Shown here piece by piece: positions 45,881 through 56,803 of a DNA stretch of 64,000 bases (position 1 is its first letter; each line of letters starts with the position of its first letter). Origin of the DNA: Beta vulgaris subsp. vulgaris (taxonomy: Eukaryota > Streptophyta > Magnoliopsida > Caryophyllales > Amaranthaceae). Both the position numbers and the translations under genes were made by a program. The stretch is from contig NC_079205.1 of NCBI RefSeq assembly GCF_026745355.1, positions 6,815,556-6,879,555 of the forward strand, read 5' to 3'. Below the pieces are notes generated by a model that was not told the DNA's origin, made no database searches, and saw only the letters and a list, made by a program, of their open reading frames with translations.

Positions 45881-47105
45881 CACTAGGGGAAAAAAAAGGA
45901 AGGGCTGCGTTTTTCCTAAAAGTGCAGCCCTACTAGTGAAGGGTTGCGCTTTTCTTTAAAAGTGCATCCCTACATATCAGAAGGGTTGCGCTATCCTTCA
46001 CTTAGTAGGGCTGCGCTTTTATGAAAAGCGCATCCCTTTTTACATACAAAAGGGCTGCGCTATTTCTACAAGCGCAGCCCTACTAAGTGAAGGGTTGCGC
46101 TTTTTAAAAAAGTGCAGCCCTTCTATTATGTAGGGCTGCGCTTTTGAAGAAAAGCGCAACCCTTCTTAAAAAAATTTGAAATAAAAAATTCGCGGGCTTC
46201 AAATATATTATCCATCATTCTCTCACGTCCCCCCTCCCTTTTCCTCCTTCTCTCTCCTCTCTCACATCCCTCCTCCCTTTCCTCCTTCTCTCTCATCCTC
46301 TCTTCTCTCTCAAAAACTCCCAGATTCGCGACAAAAAGCCTGAAATGATTTGCACTAATCATGCCGATGAAGTCCGATTGTCTATTGTGATACCTTTTCG
46401 GAAGCGAAACAGGCCAACGAGTTAAACTCACCGCGATGCTGTGATGTATAGGCTTTTTAAGCCATCCGAGTTCGTTTAAGGCTCCAAATAGACATTTTAA
46501 GTTTTTTCGAATTTTATTATTTCCTTAATTATGTATTGGGGTTTTGTTTTACGTATTTAAACATTATTAGGTCAATGTTTGGAGACAGTTTTTGATTAAT
46601 GTTCTTGTATTTTCAGATCTATAATTTCTTAATCTTTGTTTTGATTAATATTCTTGTATTTTCAGATCTATAATTTCTTCTCTTCTGTATATTAGTTTTG
46701 TTCCTTTTCGTTTCGTTCTTTTTTTTTGTTTGTTTTGGGTTTAGTTGCATTGTAGATTTATAATTTCTTTTCTTCTGTATATTTGGGTTTAGTTGCATTG
46801 TAGATCTATAATTTCTTCTCTTTTGGATTTGGATGGTTTACTTTAAAGGTTAATGCAAATGTTAAAATTCAGAAAATGTGAGATTAATATATATGAGTAA
46901 AAAAATGTCAAAATTTTTTTTTTTTTTTGGTAGGAAGGGCTGCGCTTTTTAGGTAAAAGCGCAGCCCTTCTAAGCTTGAAGGGCCGCGCTTGTGTAGCGC
47001 AGCCCTACTTAAAAAGTGAAGGGCTGCTATTGAAAGGGCTGCTGTCAAAAAGCGCAGCCCTACAGGCCTTTTTCAGCGCATTCCTTCTTCATTTTTCCAC
47101 TAGTG
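45881..47105. mobile_element. Non-autonomous CACTA (En/Spm) transposon
   Basis: Left end CACTAGGGGAAAAAAAAGG; right end, inverted, CACTAGTGGAAAAATGAAG. A 3-bp duplication TCA flanks it (45878-45880, 47106-47108). CACTA termini with a 3-bp duplication define the superfamily. Both subterminal regions carry arrays of GGGCTGCGCTTTT and its inverse (left about 45900-46165, right about 46933-47075), the likely transposase binding sites. The interior (46190-46910) has a CT tract and T-rich sequence but no transposase frame. The minus frame at 46126-46431 is chance. Confidence 0.92.
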
Positions 47106-47911
47106 TCATTATCTTCACCTGAATTTGCTAACCTTAATTGAACATATTTAGCCTTTATTATGCCTTATGTTTACACCTAATTAAATTTGATTAGACATGA
47201 AACTTCTTTTCTAGAACTAAAGAGAACACACTCTAGACAAATTAGAGTACTTAACAGATTTAGATTGAATTTTATTAGAGATTGTTTTCGAGTTGGACTA
47301 AACAACAATGGTATAGTATTACAACACAAAAACTATAAATGACACATGACAATTTCTCATAAAATTTACCTGTCACTCATATTCAAGAAAAATGTTACTC
47401 TCTTCATCCTTATATAATAGTCTTGTTTCACCTTCACGTATAAATGCAATGCTTTTGCCACTAATATCAACAATTACACGTTAAAGTACCAAACTTTAAA
47501 TAATTTAAGTTACGTTACATAATTTTTCATCATATATATACCCTCCAATTTAATTTTTAGCAAAGTATGAGCTAATTGTTACTCGTAACTATAGTCTTTC
47601 ATTATAAGGGTATTTCTCTTTAACTTATTTTTACTTATTTGAACTTAATCATACGAATCTAAACTTTTTAATCCTTATTAAACTTTATCTAAACTTAGTA
47701 GAACTAATCAAATCTTATTTAAACTAGTCTAAACTTATCTTAACATAATCGAACATATCTAAAATACTTTTTCTTATAAGGAATGAACATAAGTTTAACA
47801 AAATTGGGAGTCAATGTATTTTTTATAACCAATATTTAGTGGGATAAAGAAGACATAATTTTGTGGTAATATCCTCATTTCACATTTTTTTTCACATGCC
47901 CATGTAATACC
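47106..47911. other. Intergenic, no gene seen
   Basis: AT-rich. 47620-47770 has degenerate repeats of AACTTATCTAAACTTA-like units, comparable in style to the Harbinger-like subterminal repeats near 22.4 kb but without bounded ends. Confidence 0.4.
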
Positions 47912-48313
47912 TAGAGGTGGGCATGGGCCGAGCCAGGCCAGCACGCGGGTCGGCCACGATCCCTCTCAAGGCCTGGCCCGGTCCGTTGTCCACTACGTGG
48001 GCTATAGGCTTGTCAAGGTCAAGAAATTTTATTTCAGGTCCATCCCAGCACGATCTCGACTATCCGCCGGCCCGTGGGCCGAATTCCTCTTTTTTTGTTT
48101 ATCATCTAAAATTGCCAAAAAAAAAATAACATAGAACATGGGTTAGGCCCGCGGGAGGCATAAGCCCGGCTCGGGAGCCCATGGATAAAATCTGAATATT
48201 TCAGGCCCGACACGGCACAACCCGCCATTCACGGGCTCGGGCTCGGCCTGACGGTGCCTAAAGCTCGCGGGCCAAGCCTTGAACAGGCCTGGTCCGGTCC
48301 ATGCCTAGGTCTA
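47912..48313. mobile_element. hAT element, GGGCCG type
   Basis: Left TAGAGGTGGGCATGGGCC, right inverse TAGACCTAGGCATGGACC. Flanks GTAATACC and GTTATACA agree at 6 of 8 positions. Contains the family's conserved AAGAAATTTTATTTC and AACATAGAACATGGG-like stretches (compare 16516 and 16633). No transposase. Confidence 0.8.
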
Positions 48314-48329
48314 GTTATACATGCATATT

Positions 48330-48690
48330 AATTGTGGAAAATTTGTAAATTATTTTTTAAAAGTTTAATTTTGTGAATAAAAACCTTTTAAAACATTATG
48401 TGGCAAAAGAATCACAGGCTTAATTTTCTTTTTGTAAGATGAAACCTATTCTCATTTTTGGTGTGTTTCTTAGATGCATAGAGGTGATGTTGTAGTGAAT
48501 GAAAATAGGAGGTTAAATAAAGATAGAAGGGTCACCCCTATTCATCTCAAAAACTACTCTAGAAAATGAAAATAGGTTTTATCTTACAAAGAAAATGAAG
48601 TTTGTGATTTATTTTTTGCAAATAATGCTTTAAATGATTTTCTTTTGCTAAATATAGCACAAAAAAAGGCTAAATACAACACCTAATATT
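48330..48690. mobile_element. Long hairpin element
   Basis: An imperfect inverted repeat several hundred bp long centred near 48510: AATCACAGGCTTAATTTTCT and TTTGTAAGATGAAACC pair with the inverse of the right half, and pairing continues outward into CATTATGTGGCAAAAG. Borders are approximate and no target duplication was found. It would form a long double-stranded stem if transcribed. Confidence 0.55.
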
Positions 48691-48984
48691 TTATAGAATT
48701 TAAATATGGTTAATTTTTACCCTTTTTTCGATAGTAAAAAAAACATGAGACTTAGTGTTCTAATATATTTGTTGTACCTAACTAGCCATTATAGTATAAC
48801 AGTAGTACTTAAGATCACCAACAAATCATAGGGCAATTACAATATTAAGCGGACTTTTTTTTTTTGTTTTTTGGATTACAATAAAAATAATACATCAGTT
48901 CGATGAGTACTCAATTGTGTCATATCAAATTTATTGTTAGACTAGTAGGTCATGATCATTTTTTTTCCTTTTCCGTAAATTTGT

Positions 48985-49127
48985 CAAAAACAATAAAAGA
49001 CTAAAGATCCCTCACGGAAGGTCATGATCATACTAAACATGACAAATATATACATCATGTTTATTGTTTAGTATGATCATGATTCATGACCCTCCCATGA
49101 AGGATGTTTAGTCTTTTATTGTCTTTT
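48985..49127. repeat. Inverted repeat around TCATGATCATACTAAACATG
   Basis: Two arms (about 48985-49040 and 49060-49127) pair, sharing AATAAAAGACTAAA, GGTCATGA and CATGATCATACTAAAC; the right arm has a short insertion. It is likely a small foldback element; its family is unclear. Confidence 0.6.
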
Positions 49128-49718
49128 TTTGTTGCATTAACTCTTTTTTTTTGTGTATTTAATCGTGTGTTTGGTTTATTATTTTTAGTAAAGGAAGAGA
49201 AGAGAAAAGAAAAGAATGGAAGAGAAAAGAAAAAAAACCTTAACTTCTCATGTTGGAAGTATAATTTTTCTCTTTCCTTCCAACTTCCCCCACTTTTGGG
49301 AGGAATGAAAATTGAAATTTTATTAAAGAGTCCTTCCTTCCAATTCCTCCCATTTCCTTTCACTTATTTTTTTTTTTTATGAACCAAATATTGAAAAGTA
49401 ACCAATTTCCTTCTGTTTCCTTTTTTTTCCTTCTAAATCCTTTCACCAAACAAGCTGTAAGTATTTAACACTTATGTTGCAAAATTAAACCCAAATTTTC
49501 CAAAAATTATTAATAGGGTGAGTACATTGTTTTGACTGAGTGTGAATTCATGAGTGAAGGAAAAAAGAAAGAACACAGTTGAAACAAAACTTACTTATTC
49601 ATTCCAGACAAAACTCAATACCCTCATCTTCCTCCACTCCTCCCCACTGTCATAGTGTCATCACCTCCCACAAAATTTACCTTATCCATTCCAGACAAAA
49701 GCACAATTGAAACAAATA
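49128..49718. other. Intergenic, possible Harbinger-like MITE
   Basis: The GTTTGGTTTATTATT end at about 49168 and ACCAAACAAGC at about 49443 are inverted and enclose purine/pyrimidine-rich flanks, as in Tourist-type MITEs, but borders are uncertain. The rest may include the promoter of the F-box relic. Confidence 0.35.
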
Positions 49719-52470
49719 TGGCGGAATTAGTCCACGATCTCGATGCTGTCACAACATCGACAATGTTTCGGCGGAAACCCTAACTTCCTTAACTCTTCCC
49801 GATTTCTGATTCTGGACTACATTCCTCCAAGACTTCCGGTAAAATTCCCTAATTCGTTTCAAATCTGCTTCCAAGTTTTTGCTTTCTACTATTTATTCCC
49901 CTGAATTAGCAAAATCCCACCTCAAAATGTCCTCTATATTTTCCCCAAATCAATTTATTATGCTTACTGATCGTTCATTTAAGTTTGTTGTAATACCTTA
50001 TGATGACCTTAATAATCTGAAAGACCCTGTTATGATAAATTTCAGTCTTAATTCATGTGTTGAACAACTTCAAAGTGCTTGCATCGACTTTGTGGGGGTG
50101 TTGTAACGGCCTTGTATGTGTGTATTTATTGTGGTGTGGGAGTTTTGGATGGGGGTAGAGAGCAATGCAACTACTGGTTTCTTATGTATTTGCATCCCGA
50201 CTTTACGTCAGTACTCGAAAATCGATAATCCTGGTTCTGAGTGTTTGATGCCTCTCACTTATTGGTTTGGTTGTACAAAATCGTCCATGGACGATTACAA
50301 GATTGTTGCTCGTTTTGAATCTACCAAGGATCATGACACTTTACATATATTTTGTATAATTTTTAGAAGAGAAAAAAGAGAAACTTAGAGAGAATTAAAA
50401 AGACTACATATTTATATTTTTCATACTTAAATAACTAAACAAAACAACCTTTAAATAGGCATACAAACACTACTAATAACATGTCCACTACGTAACCCAC
50501 TACTTGCTATCCCATTAATAGACCATTATGTAGACCACTAATTGTTAGCCCACTAACTAATTGTTAGCAACTAGTTAAAACTATATGACTAGTTTTGGAG
50601 CATAATCCTCTTTGAGGACTGGGAAATGGAATAAAGTTTTTTTATTTTGATCCGCATTGTACTTATTACCAAAGTTTGAATCACGAGACGGTTACCGTGA
50701 TGTATTGGTCTTTGGATTATGGGGACACTGTGCAAGGGCCTAAGTGTATTCTTGGCTTTGATTTGGTTAATGAAGAATTGAAAGAACTTCCATGGTTGGA
50801 TTGGTTAAATGGGTATTGTCACGCAGATTTCTATGTGCTAGATGGTTGCTTGGCCTTGCATTGCCACTCGCGTGATCCATCTAGTGATATTTGGATATTG
50901 AAACAGCATGATGACTGGAATTCTTGGGTCAAATCATTTACTCTATCGCTTGTAGACTTGTCTATATATAATATTACTCCCACCGGAAAGTTTTTGGTAT
51001 GGGATGATCGCCTGAAAGTATGTAAGATTATCGATCCGAGTAAGGATAATCAAGAACAACCCAAAGTGGATGTTTATTGTCCTAGTGCAGAAATAGTACC
51101 GGGTGCAGGAGATTACGTTGGCGAGGCCTAAGTCGTATCGGCTAACGCGCAAATAAATCAATACTACCCTACACAAACGTAGTATAAGGAAGTAAGGTTC
51201 GAATCCACGGAGAAGGTAAGTTTGGCTTGACTAGACGTGTGCTATGGTAACAATGGGGGGGGTTTTGAGGAATGAAATTTAAACAAACAAAACAAAAAGG
51301 AAAATCAAATAATAAACGAGATCTTGGCAATCAATCTTCACAACCAATTCAACCCTTGATCATTGAACAATCCAACAACTAAGTTACTTGAACGCCCTAT
51401 TGTGAATCATAGGATTCAATCTCCCCTAACGTAATGGTATGACTAAGCGAGCGCTCTAGTCCTACCCTTAATGGCAAAACAACCTAGTCCAAGCGTTCTA
51501 GATTCAATTTAGCAATTAGATAACAACTAGGGAGATTTCAATAGGGTAATCTAGCATTCACACAAGCGGTCGAATGCGAAATTATATGATGATTCTTCTT
51601 ATACTCAATCATCCACGAGCGTGCAATAATTGGGCATAAACTACAACCCTAGATAATCTCAAAGCAGACAATTATCTAGATAGTAGAGATTGCAATAAGC
51701 AAGAAGTTAATTGATCAAGTTAACTTAAGCACAAAAACAATCAAACATGAAGAACATGAAGAATCATCAACATTCAAGCAAATTAAAAGAAGAATTGAAC
51801 TCACAAGTTGATTAAAATGGTTGATTCGATTGATACACCAAGATGGAAGATTAGCCCTCCATAATAAAAGATTACAATTTTATTTGAGTTCTCTCTAAAA
51901 ACCAGATGAAAAACGATACAAAACCAAAAGACGAACTATTGTTTTTTATCAGAAAAATAGGGGAAGACGAAAAGCCGAATTCTCGTTGCGGGCTCCGCGA
52001 CCGCGGAGGAAAGCACCGCGACCGCGGAGGGGGTCCGCGCCCGCGGTGAAGTCGCGGAGGAGCTCTCGGCTCTTTTCTGCCATAATTCGTCGCGGCCGCA
52101 ATGAAATCTCCAGCGACCGCGGAGACCTGGCCTTAGCTTCTCACCTCCCTTCTTGTTGATGACTTACTCAAACCAAAACTATTCATGAAGCGCGCATTCC
52201 ACTTCCTTGCTTCACTATGATAACTCTTCAAAGAGTTTCTTCGACATGCTAACTTTCTAACTTGAACTTTCTCCAACACAAATGAGCTCAAATGATTAAA
52301 AAGAGCTAATTACAACATAGTAGAGAAAAAGATCAATAACATTACAAAACTTGTGTCAAATCCCATTAGTAAGTGGTGAAAAAGTGTCAAGAATGCCATA
52401 TAAACATGGCATATCATACGTCGAGAGTCTCATTTCGCCTTTCGGCACAATCAAGCTCACCCGCGATTAA
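49719..52470 (+). pseudogene. F-box protein pseudogene, split by an LTR-type insertion
   Basis: Fragments of an F-box protein with an F-box-associated domain; such proteins recruit targets to SCF ubiquitin ligases. The F-box part is at about 49790-49930 (ILDYIPPRLPVK, then KSASKFLLSTIYSPELAKSH), requiring two frame changes. A middle part follows (CNGLVCV near 50105 in a shifted frame, RQYSKIDNPGSE near 50211, DDYKIVARF near 50289). Foreign-looking sequence of about 240 bp intervenes at about 50350-50600. Then comes a longer intact piece, 50620-51118 (LRTGKWNKV, later DFYVLDGCLALHC), and finally, after the 1.3-kb insertion, the C-terminal ESLISPFGTIKLTRD with a stop (52422-52469). Multiple frameshifts plus the insertion make it non-functional. 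Confidence 0.85.
51119..52416. mobile_element. Solo LTR (or TRIM-like) insertion in the F-box relic
   Basis: Starts TGGCGAGGCC and ends CATATCA, that is TG...CA, with a perfect 5-bp duplication TACGT (51114-51118 and 52417-52421). Removing it and one TACGT restores the reading frame across DYV-ES. It is 1298 bp with no gag-pol frames. A GC-rich patch at 51985-52130 contains repeated CCGCGACCGCGGAGG. The size, termini and duplication fit a solo LTR; the family is not identified. A non-coding short retroelement is the alternative. Confidence 0.8.
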
Positions 52471-53785
52471 AGATGATGTGTGTTTGCCATTTCTTATGAA
52501 GTTGGGTTTAGTTCTATATTCTATTAGTGTAAGGTAATTTGTTCTGCAACTCTGCTATTGATGGTCTTGCTTTGAAGGGGAGGGGGTTAATTGTAGCCTG
52601 TATGAAAATAGTCCACTCTTAAGTCTTAACCCTTTTGGTAGTCTAATGTGCGCACAATTGACTAAGCTGGCATATCTTGTGTGTTGAACCACTATATGTC
52701 TTGAATCTAGTTCATACAATGTATAGTAGGTAGACTCGGCTATTATCGACGTGTGTAGTTTTTAACGTGTTTAATTGTGCTAATTTTTGGCCTTGATTGG
52801 AACTGAGCATCTTCTTTTTTTCCTACCTTTTATAAAGTACCTAGAGTTAAAATGTGAATAAACACTGTGATCTTTGCAATTTCTAAGTTAGCAAGGAGGA
52901 ACTAGTAGAACGAACCTAGAAGCATAAGACTTAAAGATTCTTTTTCTCTTGTTCTTTGCAACAGTATTTGTTAATGCAAGGCCTTGGTTTCAAAGGAGCT
53001 TTTGTTGATCGAGTCACACTATTTGGAAAATGTTTCTCCACCGAACTTGTGAGGAGGGGACATCTTAGTAAATACCGATTGTGTCCAACACTACATTGAA
53101 ATTTCCTCTTTGTTTGGTAGAGAATAAATTATCCATCTAAGTTTTTTCATAATGATCAGCTTGGGTCAGACGCTCAACCCTTGCCTGTGCTAATATATGA
53201 TCTCATCAGAAAATTGTGTTACGTATCTGCAGGAAATCGGAAGATTCTTATTTAAGCAGTAACCAACCTTTGTGTTTTAATTCCCTCAGTCCTTGAATTT
53301 TGGTTCTTGTAGTTTAGGCTAATTTAAGAAAATTTACGTTATTTCTTTGATTGATTATTTATCACCTCCTTTGTATTAAATTTTTTGTAAAATCTTGGTC
53401 CTCAGCCCAAGTGTTTGCTGCTGCTGTATATTGGAGGATTGTTCTATGAAAGTTTGACTTGATGTTATACAAGCAAGCATACAGTATTACATGCTCCTGG
53501 TTTAATGTTGCTGAAATCCTGTCAATTGTCATATAGTTTAGGCCTTGAATCTTGATGCTCAAAAAAGTGATGTTAGGTTGCACAGAAGTATGGATTAAAC
53601 AAAAGAAAAGAGTGTTCTTGACGTTCCCATCTGTTGAGATTACTACTTCGATACCTCATTACTCTGTAGCTATGTCTATTTACTTAAGCGGGAATTATTT
53701 TCAATGAAATTGATATTTCATAGAAAGTATTCATTGTAAATCCGGGTGAACCATGTACATAGTACACTGAACGCCTTTTTTTTTC
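52470..53785. other. Intergenic, no gene seen
   Basis: Less AT-rich than average, gene-flank-like. It may include the old 3' UTR of the F-box gene. No coding region recognised. Confidence 0.4.
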
Positions 53786-53789
53786 TTTT

Positions 53790-53850
53790 CCATAGAGGAC
53801 GATGAAGCTATTTGGAGCAATGCATAGCTTTTTTTATCCACTTCTATTGA
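53790..53850 (+). pseudogene. 3' remnant of a third transporter copy
   Basis: The stretch ending GATGAAGCTATTTGGAGC and AATGCATAG matches the last about 13 codons and stop of transporter A (encoding EDDEAIWSNA versus EEGEAIWNNA), with similar sequence continuing into the 3' UTR (TTTTATC). Nothing else of the gene was found upstream. It lies about 700 bp before exon 1 of transporter B, as expected of the tail of a deleted tandem copy. Confidence 0.75.
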
Positions 53851-54448
53851 GTGATTTCACTTGTTAGAGTATATGCAATGGGTATCTTGGGAGTGCTTCT
53901 CCAACTAGCTCTCCAAGGAGTGAGAAAATGTAGAGTTATATCTTACCTAATAATGGGTCTCTCGGTTGTATCTTGAGTGTATCTTCATAGAAACACTTCG
54001 AATAGTGTTTATTGGAGAAGATACCATTTTGTCTAAAAGATATCCTAGAGGCTCCTAAGGTCAAACATTAGGTTGGATATATATTCCTTACATTTGGAAA
54101 CATTTAGTATCCATTAAAAGATTATAAACTAACTGCAGCAAATCACATGATAGAGTTTAAAACATATCATATACCAAAATTCAGAAGCCTTGCATCACTC
54201 TAATAATGGACAATCTATAATTTATTTTTCCCGTTCATACTTAATACTTTACATTTAGGAATTTTTCTAATGAAAATCGTGAAGCACACATATTAATGTA
54301 ACACAAAGTATATTTAGTGTCCTCACTACAGCAAACCCGTTTTCACGTGTTGCGTCCTTCCAGAATTTTATAACACAGGGTCAATACTAAAAACAATGCA
54401 CAAAAAAAGAAAATCCACTTTTTTGTTTTCTCCCCATGATTCTCCACA

Positions 54449-54456
54449 TATAAATA
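54449..54456 (+). promoter_or_regulatory. TATA box of transporter B
   Basis: TATAAATA in CCACATATAAATAG, 72 bp before the chosen ATG and identical in context to that of transporter A. An upstream in-frame ATG at 54486 lies only about 30 bp after this TATA box, hence at or near the transcript start; this favours the ATG at 54528. Confidence 0.7.
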
Positions 54457-54527
54457 GCCACATAGTGTAATAAAGTTATAACAGCTTGGAAACATATATT
54501 TCACCCCCCAACTCCAATTCCCAAACA

Positions 54528-54924
54528 ATGCCTTGTCAAAATCCCAGGGACCTCCAAGAACCATTGATTCTCCCTACTAATGAAAAATCAAATGGTCCAG
54601 AAAAGCTCACCATAGATGATATGCTACAAAAATATTGTGGTGAGTTTGGAAAGTGGCAACTAAGACACTTTATATTAACAAGCTTAGCTTGGGCCTTAGA
54701 GGCCTTTCATACTATGGTTATGATCTTCGCCGACCGCCAGCCGCGGTGGTGGTGTACTGGCCCGGGCTGTCGAACCCAACTTGAGGTTTGTGGGCTGTCG
54801 CCGGGCTCGTGGGAATGGGTAGATGGGACGGGTAGCTCCACCGTTGCTGAGTGGGGATTGGTGTGCGGTAACAAGTACAAGGTTGGATTGGTGCAATCTT
54901 TGTTTTTCTTTGGCTGCATGATAG
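54528..54924 (+). CDS. Organic cation/carnitine transporter-like, gene B, exon 1
   Basis: Paralogue of gene A exon 1. The start is set at 54528, where ACAATGCC aligns with the start of gene A; an in-frame ATG 14 codons upstream is possible but poorly placed. It encodes a slightly shorter N-terminus, then the same DLQEPLILPTNEKSNGPEK segment, first membrane helix and Cys-containing loop, ending ATG ATA G before GT at 54925. Differences from A cluster in the loop (for example RWWCTGPGCRTQLEVCG against RRLCTGPGCQTHPEVCG), so the extracytosolic face may be under different constraint. Confidence 0.9.
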
Positions 54925-54969
54925 GTACTTCAAAACAAATTCTTGTACATAAATCAAATGCAAAAATTA

Positions 54970-55131
54970 TTAAAAGAGACGGTCTAATTTTAATATAAAA
55001 TTAGACATAGTCACTAAATGAATTAAATTAGTCACCGAAAGAAATTAACCTAATTACTACTGGGCTAATTCTCTTTTCAATATTGGATTTACCATTGCCT
55101 AGTTTTAATTTAAAATTAGGCGGTCTCTTAC
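54970..55131. mobile_element. MITE of the AGAGACGGTCTAATTTTA family
   Basis: AGAGACGGTCTAATTTTAAT at the left pairs with the inverse of TTAAAATTAGGCGGTCTCTT at the right. The interior has AAATTAGTCACCGAAAGAAA. A sister copy lies at 61993-62137, and fragments near 26565 and 21850. The target duplication is unclear. Confidence 0.65.
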
Positions 55132-55309
55132 AAGACAACTCTATAGAAATCATCCCAAAAGTTAGCTATCTGTTGGGGTTAATTTTTACTCTAAATTGAT
55201 CATTTTTACTTATATAAGAGTAATTCATTTAAGAAACAAACAAACTATTTTTTTTGCCTAAAAGCGACTCATTTAGACTTGAAAAAAAAATGCATCTTAA
55301 CTTATGTAA

Positions 55310-55600
55310 TTTTGTGTCAAGTACGAAATTGGAAAATGGACGTTATGACATGATAATTTAATTTTAAAAAAACTTCTAAGGAATTGGGGATAAAAAAAAT
55401 AATTACAATAGAATTGGGAATTAAGAATACTATTACCTTGATAAAAGTGTTAGAGATCAAAAAGGTTGTCTAAGTTTGTATAGTTACATATAATTGTAAC
55501 TTTGAAATGTTAAATAGAGATTGTTGTGGATTGGTGGTTAAATTCTCACATTTCATTTCAAAGGTCATGTATTCGACTCCTAATAGCTACACATTATTAA
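55310..55600 (-). mobile_element. Truncated Helitron copy in intron B
   Basis: Homologous to 20610-20940 inside the Helitron at 20511 (shared GTACGAAATTG, GACATGATAA, and the tRNA-like GTGGTTAAA ... TTCTCACATTTCATTTCAAA block). Neither terminus is preserved. Confidence 0.6.
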
Positions 55601-55958
55601 TATACTTCCTCCATTCCATAATAAGTGAATTGGTTTTACAATAAATTTATTATACGCCCATTGCACACAATTCAAATTTTATCTCCTATCTTACATTTTT
55701 ATGTTATATTTATTGCAAGAAATATATATACTACTCTATAGGTTTTCATGTAGCTTGTTCGTTTACACACACTTTCTAATACAAATCTTGGACCATTATT
55801 ATATGTAGTTAGGCGTTAGTAAAATAATAAAAAATTGATACTTCTTCCATAACGAAATAGATGTTATACTTTTCAAAACACATTCTTCTAGGCAATTTTT
55901 TAAAGAGGAGAGAGATAGAGAAAAAGAATAAAAGGAATCGCATGTGATATGAGTCTCC

Positions 55959-56140
55959 TAGGTGGGTAAAAAATTGCCTACGAGTCTCCGAAAACCCGGT
56001 ATCCGATTCGAAAATTCGGTGATCCGATCCGAAAAATTTGGATATTCGAAAGTTTCATATTGGATTCGGATCACAATTCCTCCTATCCAAATTTTTCGAA
56101 TTTTCGGATCTGATCCGGTATCCTACATTGAACAACCCTA
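55959..56140. mobile_element. Small hAT-like relic
   Basis: TAGGTGGGTAAAAAATTGCC at the left; inverse TAGGGTTGTTCAATGTAGG at the right; rich in GATCCGA/TCGGATC-type repeats. No 8-bp duplication recognised. Confidence 0.5.
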
Positions 56141-56162
56141 ATAGGAGAGAGATTGTTGCCTA

Positions 56163-56523
56163 CTCCCTCCGTCCCTTTTCATAATTCTCCTATTCTATTT
56201 TGGGTGTCCTAAAATGTTGTTCCTATTTCTCTTTTGAACATCACTTTTTACTCTTTCTCTCTCCACCTTTTCACATGAGTTTTTTTTACACCCTCATTTA
56301 ATGTTACTCAACTCTTATTGGTTGGATATAACAAAAAGCATTTTTTACCCTGTCTGATCTCCTCTTTTCACATGCCCACCACATTTAATATTTATTATTC
56401 TTTTTATTTTTTTATGACAATGATTCCAAAAAAAACAACTCCGATGCAACTACATAATAATCATTGTTTTCTTTATTCCCGTGCCCAAAATGAAACGGGA
56501 ACTATAAAATGGGACAGATGGAG
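56163..56523. mobile_element. Stowaway MITE, nested
   Basis: Canonical ends CTCCCTCCGTCCCTTTTCAT and inverse CTCCATCTGTCCCATTTTAT, TA at 56161-56162 and 56524-56525. 361 bp, long for a Stowaway. Confidence 0.85.
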
Positions 56524-56803
56524 TAAAAATGAAGTAGAACATTTATTTTGTTACAACCATATTTAGAAAATATAACATCTATTTTGTTATGAAGAAAGTA
56601 TTTTAATTACAGATCGAGATAAATCCAAAAAAGCTCGAGATAAATGTAATATTCTAAGTATATGATCAAGATAAAAAGCTACAGAGAAAGCAATAGATTG
56701 GCCCTTAACATGTTAATTGCATAGCAATAATCAGCTTTTACTCATAGTCAATTACACATATTTAAGAACTCTCATCCAAATTGCAAGGTTTTACTATATA
56801 CAG

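Larger units (their letters stand above)
55841..56598. mobile_element. Stowaway-like element with nested insertions
   Basis: Left CTTCTTCCATAACGAAATAG and right inverse CTTTCTTCATAACAAAATAG, continuing into ATGTTATA in both, flanked by TA (55839-55840, 56599-56600). It encloses a hAT-like relic (55959-56140) and a second Stowaway (56163-56523). Confidence 0.7.
54925..56803 (+). other. Intron of transporter B (1.9 kb)
   Basis: GT at 54925-54926; acceptor ending TATATACAG at 56803; phase 1 like intron A. It holds its own set of insertions, none shared in position with intron A, so these came after the duplication. Confidence 0.85.

Noticed and set aside
46126..46431. 101-aa Glu/Arg-rich frame
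   Set aside because: Antisense reading of a CT tract inside the CACTA element.
53790..53850. Last exon of an unseen gene after a TTTTCCATAG acceptor-like site
   Set aside because: Similarity to transporter A continues through the acceptor-like bases, so they are part of the old coding sequence.
54486..54527. Upstream ATG for transporter B adding 14 residues
   Set aside because: It lies about 30 bp after the TATA box and has no counterpart in gene A.
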